DNA of 64,000 nucleotides from Gemmatimonadaceae bacterium (lineage in GTDB: Bacteria > Gemmatimonadota > Gemmatimonadetes > Gemmatimonadales > Gemmatimonadaceae): NCBI GenBank assembly GCA_036496605.1, contig DASXKV010000038.1, forward strand, positions 1 through 64,000. Reading direction: 5' to 3'. The notes beneath the pieces were generated by a model that did no database searches, was not told the origin of the DNA, and saw nothing but the letters and a program-made list of their open reading frames with translations. Shown piece by piece: positions 53,675-61,753 of this stretch. The position numbers were made by a program, and so were the translations under genes. How positions within the stretch are numbered: the stretch's first letter is position 1; every line of letters starts with the position of its first letter.

Positions 53675-56422
53675 CTAGTCGCGACGAAGTGCCTCCAGGG
53701 GATCGATCGACGCGGCGCGCCGCGCCGGGATCCAGCTCGCGAGCGCCGCAATCGCCAGAAGTGTCAGGCAGGTGCCACCGAGCGCCAGCGGATCCGTCGG
53801 ACTCACGTCATAGAGAAGCCCGCGCAGGAGGTGCGTGGTCGCGAGCGCGCCGGCCAGCCCGATGCCTACGCCCAACAACCCAAGGCGCAATCCCTGTCTC
53901 GAGATCATCCCGCTCACCTCGCGTGGCTCGGCGCCGAGCGCCATCCGCACGCCGATCTCACGCTGACGGAGACTCACCGTGTAAGCCATGACGCCATAGA
54001 CGCCCAAAGCACCGAGCAACAAGGCGAGCGCACTCGCGAGCGCCAGTAACGAGAGTGTAATACGCGCACGCGCCGTCGCCGCCGCGACGATCTCCGTTAG
54101 TGGATGCTCATCATACGTCGGGAGCGACCGGTCGAGTGAATGGACGAGCGTCCTCACCGTAGACGCGACCGTGGCCTCGTGACCTCGCGCATCCACGAAG
54201 AGGGCGACATAGCGCGGCGTGCCGGCCATGCCTGAATCGGGCAAAGCGAGCGGATAGTACGCCGCCTCGGAAGCCGGCTTGTCGAGCGCATCGTAATGCA
54301 CATCGCCTACTTCGCCGACGATGGTGAGCCACGCGCCCGAGATCGCGGGCCGCAATCGTTTGCCAAGCGGACTGCCGTTCGGCCAATACCGCTCGGCGAA
54401 CGCGTGGCTGACGATCGCCTCACTCGATGGGCGCGCCGGATCGGCCTGGCTGAAGGTTCGCCCCGCAAGCAGCGGAATCTTCATCGTCCTGAAGTAGCCT
54501 CCGTCGATCACGAGCGTCGTGTGTACTCGTGGCACCGCGTTCAGGGGCACAGGATGATCCTCGACACTCACGACATTCGTGTTCGCGTCCGGCGTCAATG
54601 GCACGAGGTCACTGAGAGAGGCGGAACGGACGCCGGGCAGCGCGCGCAGGCGCTCGAGCAGTTGGTTCTCGAACAGGATCACCGACGCATAGCTTTTGTA
54701 GCTCGCCTGCGGAAGGACGATCCGCGCCATGATCACCCCATTGGGGTCGAAGCCGGGGCGCACGTCGCGGAGCCGCGCAAAACTTCGCGCGAGGAGACCG
54801 GACGCCGCGACGAGGATCAGTGCGAGCGCGACCTGCGCGACCACGAGTGCGCTGCGAAGGCGTTGGCGCGCGGCACCGGCCATGCCGCCGCGTCCCGCTT
54901 CACGCAACACGATCGCGACGGGAATTCGTCGCGCCCGAAGGACGGGCACGAGACTCACGACGACCGCGCAGAAGAAACTCACGCCAAGAGCGAACAACAA
55001 CACGCGCGCGTCGACGCTCACTTCCTCGAGACGCGGCAACCCCAGCTCGCCACCCGAGACTCTCGCAAAGCGGACACCGATCTCCGCCAACAAAACGCCT
55101 AACGCGCCGCCGGCGAAGGCGAGGACGATCGACTCGCTCAAGGGTTGAGTCATCATACCCGCGGTGCCGGAACCGAGCGCGCCGCGCACGGCCAGCTCGT
55201 GCTGCCGGCTCTCGCCACGCACCAGGAAGAGGCTCGCCACGTTGGCGCAGGCGATGACCAACACGAGCGAAACGCTTCCCAGGAGGATCCAGAGCAGTCG
55301 CGACGCATCACCGACGAGGTAATCGCGCAGCGGCGTGACGACGGGTTCGACGCGCGCAGCTGCCCACATCGCCGGCGGAATGCCGCTGGCGAACTCCTCG
55401 AGGATGTGCGGCAGAATGCGTACGAGATCGGCGCGCGCTGTGACCGGTGTTTCGCCAGCGCGCAGTCTTGCGACACTCGAGTAATTGAAGCTCGTCACGG
55501 CCGCCGTCGCCGCGTCGAGTGGTACGGGGTACCATATCTCCGGTGCGGAATGGATGAAAACAAAATCGCGCGGCATCACGCCAACGATCTCGCGCGACAC
55601 GCCGTCGATAAGAATGCGCTTTCCCACTACCGATGGATCACCGCGGAAGAGCCGCGTCCACAGTCGATGCGAGAGCATCGCCACAGGCGGCGCATTGATC
55701 CGATCTTCGCCGGCGTGAAAGTCGCGGCCCAACTCCGGCGCAATGCCGAAGACGTCGAAGAGGTTGGCCGTGACCATCGCCGCCGAGACGCGCGACGCCG
55801 GTCCCGGGTCGTCGGCCGGCGGTGAGACGTTGACGTCGCGGTCGCGCCATCCCGCGCTTCCTTCAAATGCGGTTGCGTGACGCTGATAGTAGAGCAGCCC
55901 GGCGTCGGACTGATCGACGGTTGTCAATCCAGCCACTTGAACGGTGTGCGTGATCTCGACGAGTCGATCCGGCTGGCGGTAGGGCAGGGGCCGCAGCAGG
56001 ACCCCGTTCACGACGCTGAAGACCGCCGTCGTTGCACCGACGCCAAGTGCCAGGACGACAACCGTTGTGAGGGCGAAGCTCGGCGCACGCCGCAGCCGGC
56101 GAAACGCGACACGGAGCTCGGCAAGCCGCAGCGATCCGGAGAGTGCGGACATTAGAGTATCCTCATCATGATCACCGCGGCGTACCAGGCGAGCAACGCT
56201 CGCCATACGCTCGGCCGCGCCTTGGGTTATGACGTCGTTGACCGCCGCGAGCCAGAATGCCGTTGCCGACACACCCAACTGCGCGGCGCTCCGACGTTCG
56301 TCGCGAAAGGTCTCGATCAGATCCTGCTTGAATGCGCGTCGAAATCGCGCCGGATAGAGATGGAGCAGGGCGCGATAGAATCGCTCGCCGCCGTTGAGGG
56401 GCGGCATCCTGAAGTCGGCCAT
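53675..56422 (-). CDS. ADOP-family permease, module 4
   Basis: The 915-residue protein is the longest of the five and has a different N-terminal extension, the second type of permease prefix (FYRALLHLYPARFRRAFKQD and LIETFRDERR, residues 13-42). The first TM is at about 115-137 (LTTVVVLALGVGATTAVFSVV). Duplicated MacB/FtsX halves follow. Signatures: QHELAVRGALGSGTAGMMTQ and QREIGVRMALGAEPREVSGM, ending IPARRAASIDPLEALRRD. Its ATG overlaps the PadR stop by one base, so the pair is translationally coupled. Confidence 0.9.
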   Translation of the reverse strand: MADFRMPPLNGGERFYRALLHLYPARFRRAFKQDLIETFRDERRSAAQLGVSATAFWLAAVNDVITQGAAERMASVARLVRRGDHDEDTLMSALSGSLRLAELRVAFRRLRRAPSFALTTVVVLALGVGATTAVFSVVNGVLLRPLPYRQPDRLVEITHTVQVAGLTTVDQSDAGLLYYQRHATAFEGSAGWRDRDVNVSPPADDPGPASRVSAAMVTANLFDVFGIAPELGRDFHAGEDRINAPPVAMLSHRLWTRLFRGDPSVVGKRILIDGVSREIVGVMPRDFVFIHSAPEIWYPVPLDAATAAVTSFNYSSVARLRAGETPVTARADLVRILPHILEEFASGIPPAMWAAARVEPVVTPLRDYLVGDASRLLWILLGSVSLVLVIACANVASLFLVRGESRQHELAVRGALGSGTAGMMTQPLSESIVLAFAGGALGVLLAEIGVRFARVSGGELGLPRLEEVSVDARVLLFALGVSFFCAVVVSLVPVLRARRIPVAIVLREAGRGGMAGAARQRLRSALVVAQVALALILVAASGLLARSFARLRDVRPGFDPNGVIMARIVLPQASYKSYASVILFENQLLERLRALPGVRSASLSDLVPLTPDANTNVVSVEDHPVPLNAVPRVHTTLVIDGGYFRTMKIPLLAGRTFSQADPARPSSEAIVSHAFAERYWPNGSPLGKRLRPAISGAWLTIVGEVGDVHYDALDKPASEAAYYPLALPDSGMAGTPRYVALFVDARGHEATVASTVRTLVHSLDRSLPTYDEHPLTEIVAAATARARITLSLLALASALALLLGALGVYGVMAYTVSLRQREIGVRMALGAEPREVSGMISRQGLRLGLLGVGIGLAGALATTHLLRGLLYDVSPTDPLALGGTCLTLLAIAALASWIPARRAASIDPLEALRRD

Positions 56423-56799
56423 CAGGCGAGCGCGGGACCACCGCGGAGCGCGGCGTGTGCGGCCGCGGCGAGCGTCGCCATGCGGTCGGCTTCTGCCGCG
56501 ATCGCTCGACGGCCGAGTGACGTGATTCTATAATAGCGGCGCCGTTCGTCGTCGGCGTCGGCCGCGGGGCGCCGCTGCGATTCGACGACGAATCCATCTT
56601 CGAGCAGGCGCGCGAGGAGGCGATAGAGCGCGCCGGCCTGGAGCTCGACGCGACCGCTCGAGCGGTCGGCGGCCTCGCGCATGATGGCGTAGCCGTGGCG
56701 CTCACCGTGCAACAGGACGAACAGCACGTAGAACACATCGGGCTTGAGCGGGAGGAACTGCTCGGCGCTCCGCGGCGACGAGGTGCTATTCAGGGACAT
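56422..56799 (-). CDS. PadR-family repressor, module 4
   Basis: ATG at 56799 is preferred over an in-frame GTG at 56808, because the GTG lies inside the operator dyad. The 125-residue winged-helix protein has LKPDVFYVLFVLLHGERHGY in place of the usual GTLD opening, and a wing of VELQAGALYRLLARLLEDGF. A longer C-terminal helix completes it (ALRGGPALA). It belongs to a different PadR subgroup from the other three complete ones, matching the different prefix type of its permease. Stop and permease start overlap. Confidence 0.9.
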   Translation of the reverse strand: MSLNSTSSPRSAEQFLPLKPDVFYVLFVLLHGERHGYAIMREAADRSSGRVELQAGALYRLLARLLEDGFVVESQRRPAADADDERRRYYRITSLGRRAIAAEADRMATLAAAAHAALRGGPALA

Positions 56800-56800
56800 T

Positions 56801-56857
56801 ATAGACACTCTGTCTATAGGTGCCCCGTATGTAGCGCTGGCGGTGCAGGGATGTCAA
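56801..56857 (-). promoter_or_regulatory. Promoter and operator of PadR-permease module 4
   Basis: On the minus strand, TTGACA (56852-56857) and TACATA (56828-56833) are 18 nt apart. A perfect dyad ATAGACA-CTC-TGTCTAT (56801-56817) lies between the predicted transcription start and the ATG at 56799. Confidence 0.7.
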
Positions 56858-56878
56858 GCACCACTTTTGCCGAAGCGC

Positions 56879-57170
56879 GCGAGCTCGAGGCTCGAGAAAT
56901 GAGCGGTGAGATCCGGCCTACTCCGTGAGGCGCTGCCGGCATCTCACCCACGACGTCGAGCCCAGCTCCGAGCGACGAGACGGCAGCGACGAGTTTCGAG
57001 ATCGAGCTCCAGATGCGAGATGGCTCGCGGCTCGAGCTCAATCTCGCACCTCGTTGCTGCCTTCTCGTGGCTCGCAGCTGGGCTCGCGGATGGCGGGTGA
57101 GATGCCGGCGTGCCACATCGAAAAAGCGGGATCTCATTACTCACGTCTCGCTTCTGAAGCTCGACCTCGA
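56879..57170. repeat. Long imperfect inverted repeat (two copies of a non-coding unit)
   Basis: The left arm (about 56879-57024) and the reverse complement of the right arm (about 57025-57170) align over most of their length, with shared blocks such as GCCGGCATCTCACCC, GAGCCCAGCT and CGAGCTC-rich segments. Identity was judged near 80 percent by eye. A single further copy of the right-arm unit lies at 61626-61721. No protein is supported here, although several short frames run through it. The folded RNA or DNA would be a stem of more than 100 bp. The rest of the 56858-57303 gap holds no gene. Confidence 0.7.
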
Positions 57171-57303
57171 GAATGTGGCGTCGCCGATCGCTCTGTGGCG
57201 ATGCCTGTACCTATCGAAATGGCGAGTGAAGCTTGCGGCCGGACTAACCGTATGTAACTCAATAGCGGGACTGCCGGGCTCGCGCCCCATACTGGAGTGA
57301 ACG

Positions 57304-57606
57304 ATGAATGAAGAGATGCTTGTTGACCTTCTGGTTTTTGGTGGACTGATGGCGACGCTCGGGTGCGCGATGAAGCTCCTCCTCATCAGGCTCAATCGCC
57401 GCAAATCGCCCTTGCCGGAGAGCAGCGTCGCGACCATCGAGGAGATTGGCCAGCGACTTGCCCGGATGGAGCAGGCGATGGATGCGACGGCGATCGAAGT
57501 CGAGCGGATCAGCGAAGCGCAGCGATTCACGACGAAGCTACTGGTCGAGAGAGGTCACCAGGGACCGGGCGACGCCTCTCGCGCCAGAGTCATCACACCG
57601 CATTGA
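57304..57606 (+). CDS. Small membrane-anchored coiled-coil protein
   Basis: CTGGAG lies 7 nt before the ATG. The 100-residue product has an N-terminal TM helix (MLVDLLVFGGLMATLGCAMKLLLI), a short basic segment, then a coiled coil (VATIEEIGQRLARMEQAMDA and beyond, 43-85). A polar tail follows. The layout resembles PspB-like or small scaffold proteins, but no family is certain. It is the first gene of the block bracketed by the non-coding repeats. Confidence 0.6.
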   Translation: MNEEMLVDLLVFGGLMATLGCAMKLLLIRLNRRKSPLPESSVATIEEIGQRLARMEQAMDATAIEVERISEAQRFTTKLLVERGHQGPGDASRARVITPH

Positions 57607-57635
57607 GCGGCACATCGAGTACAAGGGAATCCTCC

Positions 57636-57941
57636 ATGTCCGAGCACAGGAATTATTGTGAGTTTACGGACTCCGCTGGCGTCCGGTGGAAGGCATACCG
57701 GGTCGAGCCGCAACGGGTGTCAGAAGCGCTGGAGCGGCTTCGCAGCAGTCTGTCGTCGGACCTGAGCGAACGGCGTCAGGCGTGGCTGCTCTTCGAGTCG
57801 CCTAACGACAGACGACGTCTGTCGCCCGTTCCCGACGGGTGGGATGAGAATGCCAGCGCCATACAGCTCGAGCAGTGGTGCGGATCGGCGGACCGCATCC
57901 CCCCTGCTCCCGAGCGACGCGAGGACGATCGGCGCACTTGA
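57636..57941 (+). CDS. Small hypothetical cytosolic protein
   Basis: The 101-residue product starts at 57636 with AAGGGA upstream. It opens YCEFTDSAGVRWKAYRVEP, has a helix (VSEALERLRSSLSSDLSERR) and WLLFESPNDRRRLSPVPDGW, and ends in a charged tail. The short strand-W-x-V/A-Y opening and a late pattern of a Trp-containing segment followed by an acidic tail are also seen in the 63-residue product at 62777, so both may belong to one family of small soluble proteins. Function unknown. Confidence 0.55.
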   Translation: MSEHRNYCEFTDSAGVRWKAYRVEPQRVSEALERLRSSLSSDLSERRQAWLLFESPNDRRRLSPVPDGWDENASAIQLEQWCGSADRIPPAPERREDDRRT

Positions 57942-58039
57942 TCCGGGGCTGAGAACCGATCTGGACTACTCTTCACCTGTTCGCGCCCAGATCGATTCTA
58001 CCTACGAGCACACATGTCAGGCCCAACGTCCGATCAGCA

Positions 58040-59848
58040 ATGCTGCGATCGATCACTGAACGCAAAGAGTGGAAATTCTTCAGCATCCTGCCCAAGGCTG
58101 ATGCTCCACTGGCGACGGTCTGGTGGACGGTGCTCCTGGTGCGCGGCATTCTGCCGGCGGTTTTCGCAATCGTTATGGGAGTGCTCGTCTCCGCCGTGCA
58201 GGGCAGGGCTCCGCTCGGCGCACCGCTGACAATCGCCGGGCTCGTATTCGTCCTGCTGCAAATTCTTCCCCCCGTCCATACGGCGGTTGGTTGGAATCTC
58301 GGCGATCGCACCGCTGCGTGGCTGTACGATCGGCTCACGGAAGCGTGTGTCCGCCCACCCGGCATCGCGCACCTGGAGGATCCGGAACTCACCAGCGATC
58401 TGACCGTGGCGCGCGACTTCGACCTCGGCATGACCGGGCCGCCGCTCAGCATCTCGATGGATTTCATCGCCAGCGGTATGACGGAGATGATCGGTGGTGT
58501 CGCATCAGCGGTCATTCTCTTTGGATTTGCCTGGTGGGCGCCTCCAGTGCTCGTCGGCGCGTGGCTCGCCACGCACTGGCTCCTGCGCGAGAGCGCGGTC
58601 TGGCACGACCGTAACACGCCCGAAGTGCGTGCCGCGCAGCGCGACGCGGAGTACGCCTACCGGCTCGCGGTCGATCCACCGGCGAGCAAGGAACTGCGGC
58701 TCTTCGGGCTCGCGGGTTGGACGCTCGAACGCTTCATTGCTCGCCGCACGACGCTCCACCGGTTGCAATACGAGGCGACGCGCCTCCGCGAACGGTCCGT
58801 TGTTTGGAGTCTGCTCATCGTCATCGCCGGCAACATAGCGGTGTTCTGGGCGCTGGCGCACGCGACGGCGATCGGCCACCTAACGACTGGTGCGCTCGTC
58901 GTCTACGCGCAATGCGCCGTGGGGGTCTCGCTCATCGCGTTTGGGGGGTTCAGTTGGGCGCTCGACGGCGCGTCGGCACCCATCGCCGCCGTGCTGCGTC
59001 TCGAGACGGCGATGGCGCCCAAAGGCGCGCTGGGCTCCGGCAACGGCGACGCACGCGAGCTGCCCGCGCGCGAGATCCGCTTCCGGAACGTGCGCTTTGC
59101 TTATCCCGGCCCGGAGGCGAGCGGACCGATCCTCGACGGCTTCGACCTGACGATTCCCGCTGGCTCGTCACTCGCCATCGTTGGTCAGAATGGCGCGGGC
59201 AAGACGACCATCGCGAAGTTGCTCTGTCGCTTGTATGACCCGCAGGCCGGGATGATCGAAGTCGACGGCGTCGACATTCGCGAGCTGGATCTCGCGGGCT
59301 GGCGTCACATGATCTCGGCGGTGTTTCAAGACTTCATACGCTTCGAGCTGCCGCTGCGCGACAACGTGGCGCCGAACGGCGCGCCGGATGACAGAATCAA
59401 CGAGGCGTTGGCGTCCGCGGGCGCGACGCCGCTCGCGCGTCTCGACACGGTCCTGTCGCGAGGATACGCGGGCGGCACCGATTTGTCCGGCGGACAATGG
59501 CAACGCGTCGCGCTCGCGCGCGCCTTATGTGCCGTGGCCGGCGGCGCGCGGGTCGTCCTTCTCGACGAACCGACGGCACAGCTCGACGTCCGCGGCGAAG
59601 CCGAGATCTTCGAGCGCATCCTCGCCGAGACGGCGCACTGTACGACAATTCTCATCTCGCACCGCTTCTCGACGGTGCGCCTCGCGGACCGCATCTGCGT
59701 CCTCGAGCACGGCCGGGTCGTCGAGCTTGGATCACACGACGAGCTCATGGCGAGCGGCGGACGCTATCGCACGATGTTCGAATTGCAGGCCAAACGTTTC
59801 GGCGAGACACTGGACGAGGAGGGCGTGACGCATGACGTCCTCACCTAA
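58040..59848 (+). CDS. ABC exporter half-transporter, ATPase with canonical motifs
   Basis: The 602-residue protein has an ABCB-type transmembrane domain (about 25-310, six predicted helices) fused to an ATPase. Walker A is GQNGAGKTT (382-390), the Q-loop is at Q430, the signature LSGGQ is at 482-486, and Walker B VVLLDE ends with the catalytic Glu at 510. ISHRFST holds the H-loop. It overlaps the next gene by 17 nt. Together they should form a heterodimeric exporter of a lipid, peptide or drug; cargo is not indicated by neighbours. Confidence 0.92.
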   Translation: MLRSITERKEWKFFSILPKADAPLATVWWTVLLVRGILPAVFAIVMGVLVSAVQGRAPLGAPLTIAGLVFVLLQILPPVHTAVGWNLGDRTAAWLYDRLTEACVRPPGIAHLEDPELTSDLTVARDFDLGMTGPPLSISMDFIASGMTEMIGGVASAVILFGFAWWAPPVLVGAWLATHWLLRESAVWHDRNTPEVRAAQRDAEYAYRLAVDPPASKELRLFGLAGWTLERFIARRTTLHRLQYEATRLRERSVVWSLLIVIAGNIAVFWALAHATAIGHLTTGALVVYAQCAVGVSLIAFGGFSWALDGASAPIAAVLRLETAMAPKGALGSGNGDARELPAREIRFRNVRFAYPGPEASGPILDGFDLTIPAGSSLAIVGQNGAGKTTIAKLLCRLYDPQAGMIEVDGVDIRELDLAGWRHMISAVFQDFIRFELPLRDNVAPNGAPDDRINEALASAGATPLARLDTVLSRGYAGGTDLSGGQWQRVALARALCAVAGGARVVLLDEPTAQLDVRGEAEIFERILAETAHCTTILISHRFSTVRLADRICVLEHGRVVELGSHDELMASGGRYRTMFELQAKRFGETLDEEGVTHDVLT

Positions 59849-61625
59849 GCAAGACGATCTGCCGCCGACGCTGTCCTCGATCTGGCGGTTATGCCGTCTG
59901 GGACTGCGCTTCGAGCCAGGCTTGATGACGACGGCATTCGTGCTGGCGCTTGTCTCCTCGATACCTGACGCGCTCCTTGCCCTGTGGTTCAAGCTGATGG
60001 CGGACGCCGTCGTTGCCGGCAACACGTTCAAACTCGGCCTAACGGCGATCGCTCTGGGTGTCTCTGCCGCGGGCACGTGGTTTCTCCGCACCGTCAGCGC
60101 GCGTGTGCAGCGGCGCTTCCGCGACAAGGTGACGATCGCGCTCGAGTCACACGTGGCGCGACTGCAGGCGAGCATCGCGTCGATCGCGCATCAGGAAATT
60201 CCCGAGTACCTGGACCGTATCGCGATGCTGCGCGACCAGGTCTTCGTCCTCGACCACATGTATCTCGCGCTCTTCTCTACCGCGGGATGGATTCTGCAGT
60301 TGGCGGTCACGATCGCCCTCCTCATGTCGGTGCATCCCGCGCTCGCACTGGTCGGCGTATTCGCACTCCCGACAGTATTCACGTCGATGTGGCGTCCGGG
60401 CGTCGAGCGTGCGGCGCAGGAACGCGCCGCACCGTTCAATCGGCTCGCGCGCCACCTCTTCACGATCGCGACAACGGCGTCGCCAGCGAAGGAGATTCGC
60501 CTAACGGGGATCGGCCCTCGTATTGTGCGCGAGCGTCGGGCTTCGTGGGAGTCGGGTCACCGCCCGATCGCGGCCGTGCGCTGGTCGTCGATGACGTGGC
60601 ACGCGTTTGCATGGGCAATCTTCGGCGCCGCATACGTCGCGTCGATCGTCTTCGTGTCTGCCGTGCTGCATGCAACCGCGGGCTCGGTGCTCCTCGTCCT
60701 CGCTGCCGGCGCGCGGCTCTCGGCGTACGTCGGCGCAACGGTCGGTGAACTGGGCTTCCTGCGGGGATTCTGGGCGTACGGCGCGCGACGCCTTGCCTGG
60801 CTCGAGGATTACGCTGCGTCGGTCGCGTCCGCGACGGACTTGACGGCGCCGTCGCGTCTCGAGCACGGCATTCGCTTCGAGCATGTGTCCTTTGCGTATC
60901 CGGGCACGACCCGGCTCGTACTCGACGACATCACGATGGAGCTGCCCGCCGGCGCCGTCGTCGCCGTCGTCGGCGAAAACGGAGCGGGGAAGAGCACGCT
61001 CGTGAAGCTGCTCGCCAAGATGTACGAGCCGACGTCGGGCCGGATCCTCGTCGACGACACGCCGCTGTCCCGTATCACGGCGGACTCATGGCGCACGAAG
61101 ATGGCGGGCGCGTTTCAGGATTTCTTTCGCTTCGAGCTGCGCGCGCGTCAGAGCGTCGGTCTCGGCGATGTGCCGCGCGTCGACGAGAGTCCCGCGGTTG
61201 CAATCGCCGTGACACGCGCCGGCGCCGACGACGTGATCGCGCGGTTCCACGCGGGGCTCGACACCCAACTTGGCCCAACGTGGCCGGGCGGAGTCGACGT
61301 GAGCTTCGGGCAATGGCAGAAGCTGGCGCTCGCGCGCGGATTCATGCGCGACAAGCCACTTGTGCTCGTACTCGACGAACCGACGGCGGCGCTCGATTCC
61401 GAGACGGAGCATGCGCTCTTCGAGCGCTACGCCGCCGCGGCGCGCTCGACGGATGGATGCATAACGATTCTCGTCTCGCATCGTTTCTCCACCGTGGGCA
61501 TGGCCGATCTGATCGTCGTTCTCCAGGGCGCGCGGCTCGCGGAGATCGGCTCGCATGAGGAGCTGATGGCGCGCGGCGGGCCGTATGCGGAGCTCTATGG
61601 CATTCAAGCGGCCGCCTACCGATGA
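59832..61625 (+). CDS. ABC exporter half-transporter with degenerate signature
   Basis: The 597-residue partner has the same layout: TMD at about 30-310 and ATPase from 345. Walker A is GENGAGKST (381-389) and Walker B is LVLVLDE (510-516), but the signature LSGGQ is replaced by VSFGQ (490-494). Such asymmetry is usual in heterodimeric exporters with one impaired ATP site. Here the change affects the signature contributed to the partner's Walker A site. Start ATG at 59832 lies inside the upstream gene. A single copy of the non-coding repeat follows the stop directly. Confidence 0.92.
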   Translation: MTSSPKQDDLPPTLSSIWRLCRLGLRFEPGLMTTAFVLALVSSIPDALLALWFKLMADAVVAGNTFKLGLTAIALGVSAAGTWFLRTVSARVQRRFRDKVTIALESHVARLQASIASIAHQEIPEYLDRIAMLRDQVFVLDHMYLALFSTAGWILQLAVTIALLMSVHPALALVGVFALPTVFTSMWRPGVERAAQERAAPFNRLARHLFTIATTASPAKEIRLTGIGPRIVRERRASWESGHRPIAAVRWSSMTWHAFAWAIFGAAYVASIVFVSAVLHATAGSVLLVLAAGARLSAYVGATVGELGFLRGFWAYGARRLAWLEDYAASVASATDLTAPSRLEHGIRFEHVSFAYPGTTRLVLDDITMELPAGAVVAVVGENGAGKSTLVKLLAKMYEPTSGRILVDDTPLSRITADSWRTKMAGAFQDFFRFELRARQSVGLGDVPRVDESPAVAIAVTRAGADDVIARFHAGLDTQLGPTWPGGVDVSFGQWQKLALARGFMRDKPLVLVLDEPTAALDSETEHALFERYAAAARSTDGCITILVSHRFSTVGMADLIVVLQGARLAEIGSHEELMARGGPYAELYGIQAAAYR

Positions 61626-61721
61626 GCTGGGCTCGCTGATGGTGGGTGAGATGCCTGAATGCGACTTCGATGAAAAGGCCGGATCTCTTTACTCACGTCT
61701 CGCTTCTGGAGCTCGCCTCGA
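61626..61721 (+). repeat. Single copy of the non-coding repeat unit
   Basis: The stretch begins GCTGGGCTCGCTGATGGTGG and ends with TTACTCACGTCTCGCTTCTG and a following CTCGCCTCGA. It matches 57077-57170 closely over about 95 nt in the same orientation. It starts at the stop codon of the second ABC gene. Confidence 0.7.
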
Positions 61722-61753
61722 TACGACTAGGTATAACCTCTCCATCGGACGCG

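Noticed and set aside
35906-56422. Complete MacAB-type efflux systems
   Set aside because: No MacA-like adaptor, MacB-type ATPase domain or TolC-like gene accompanies any of the permeases.
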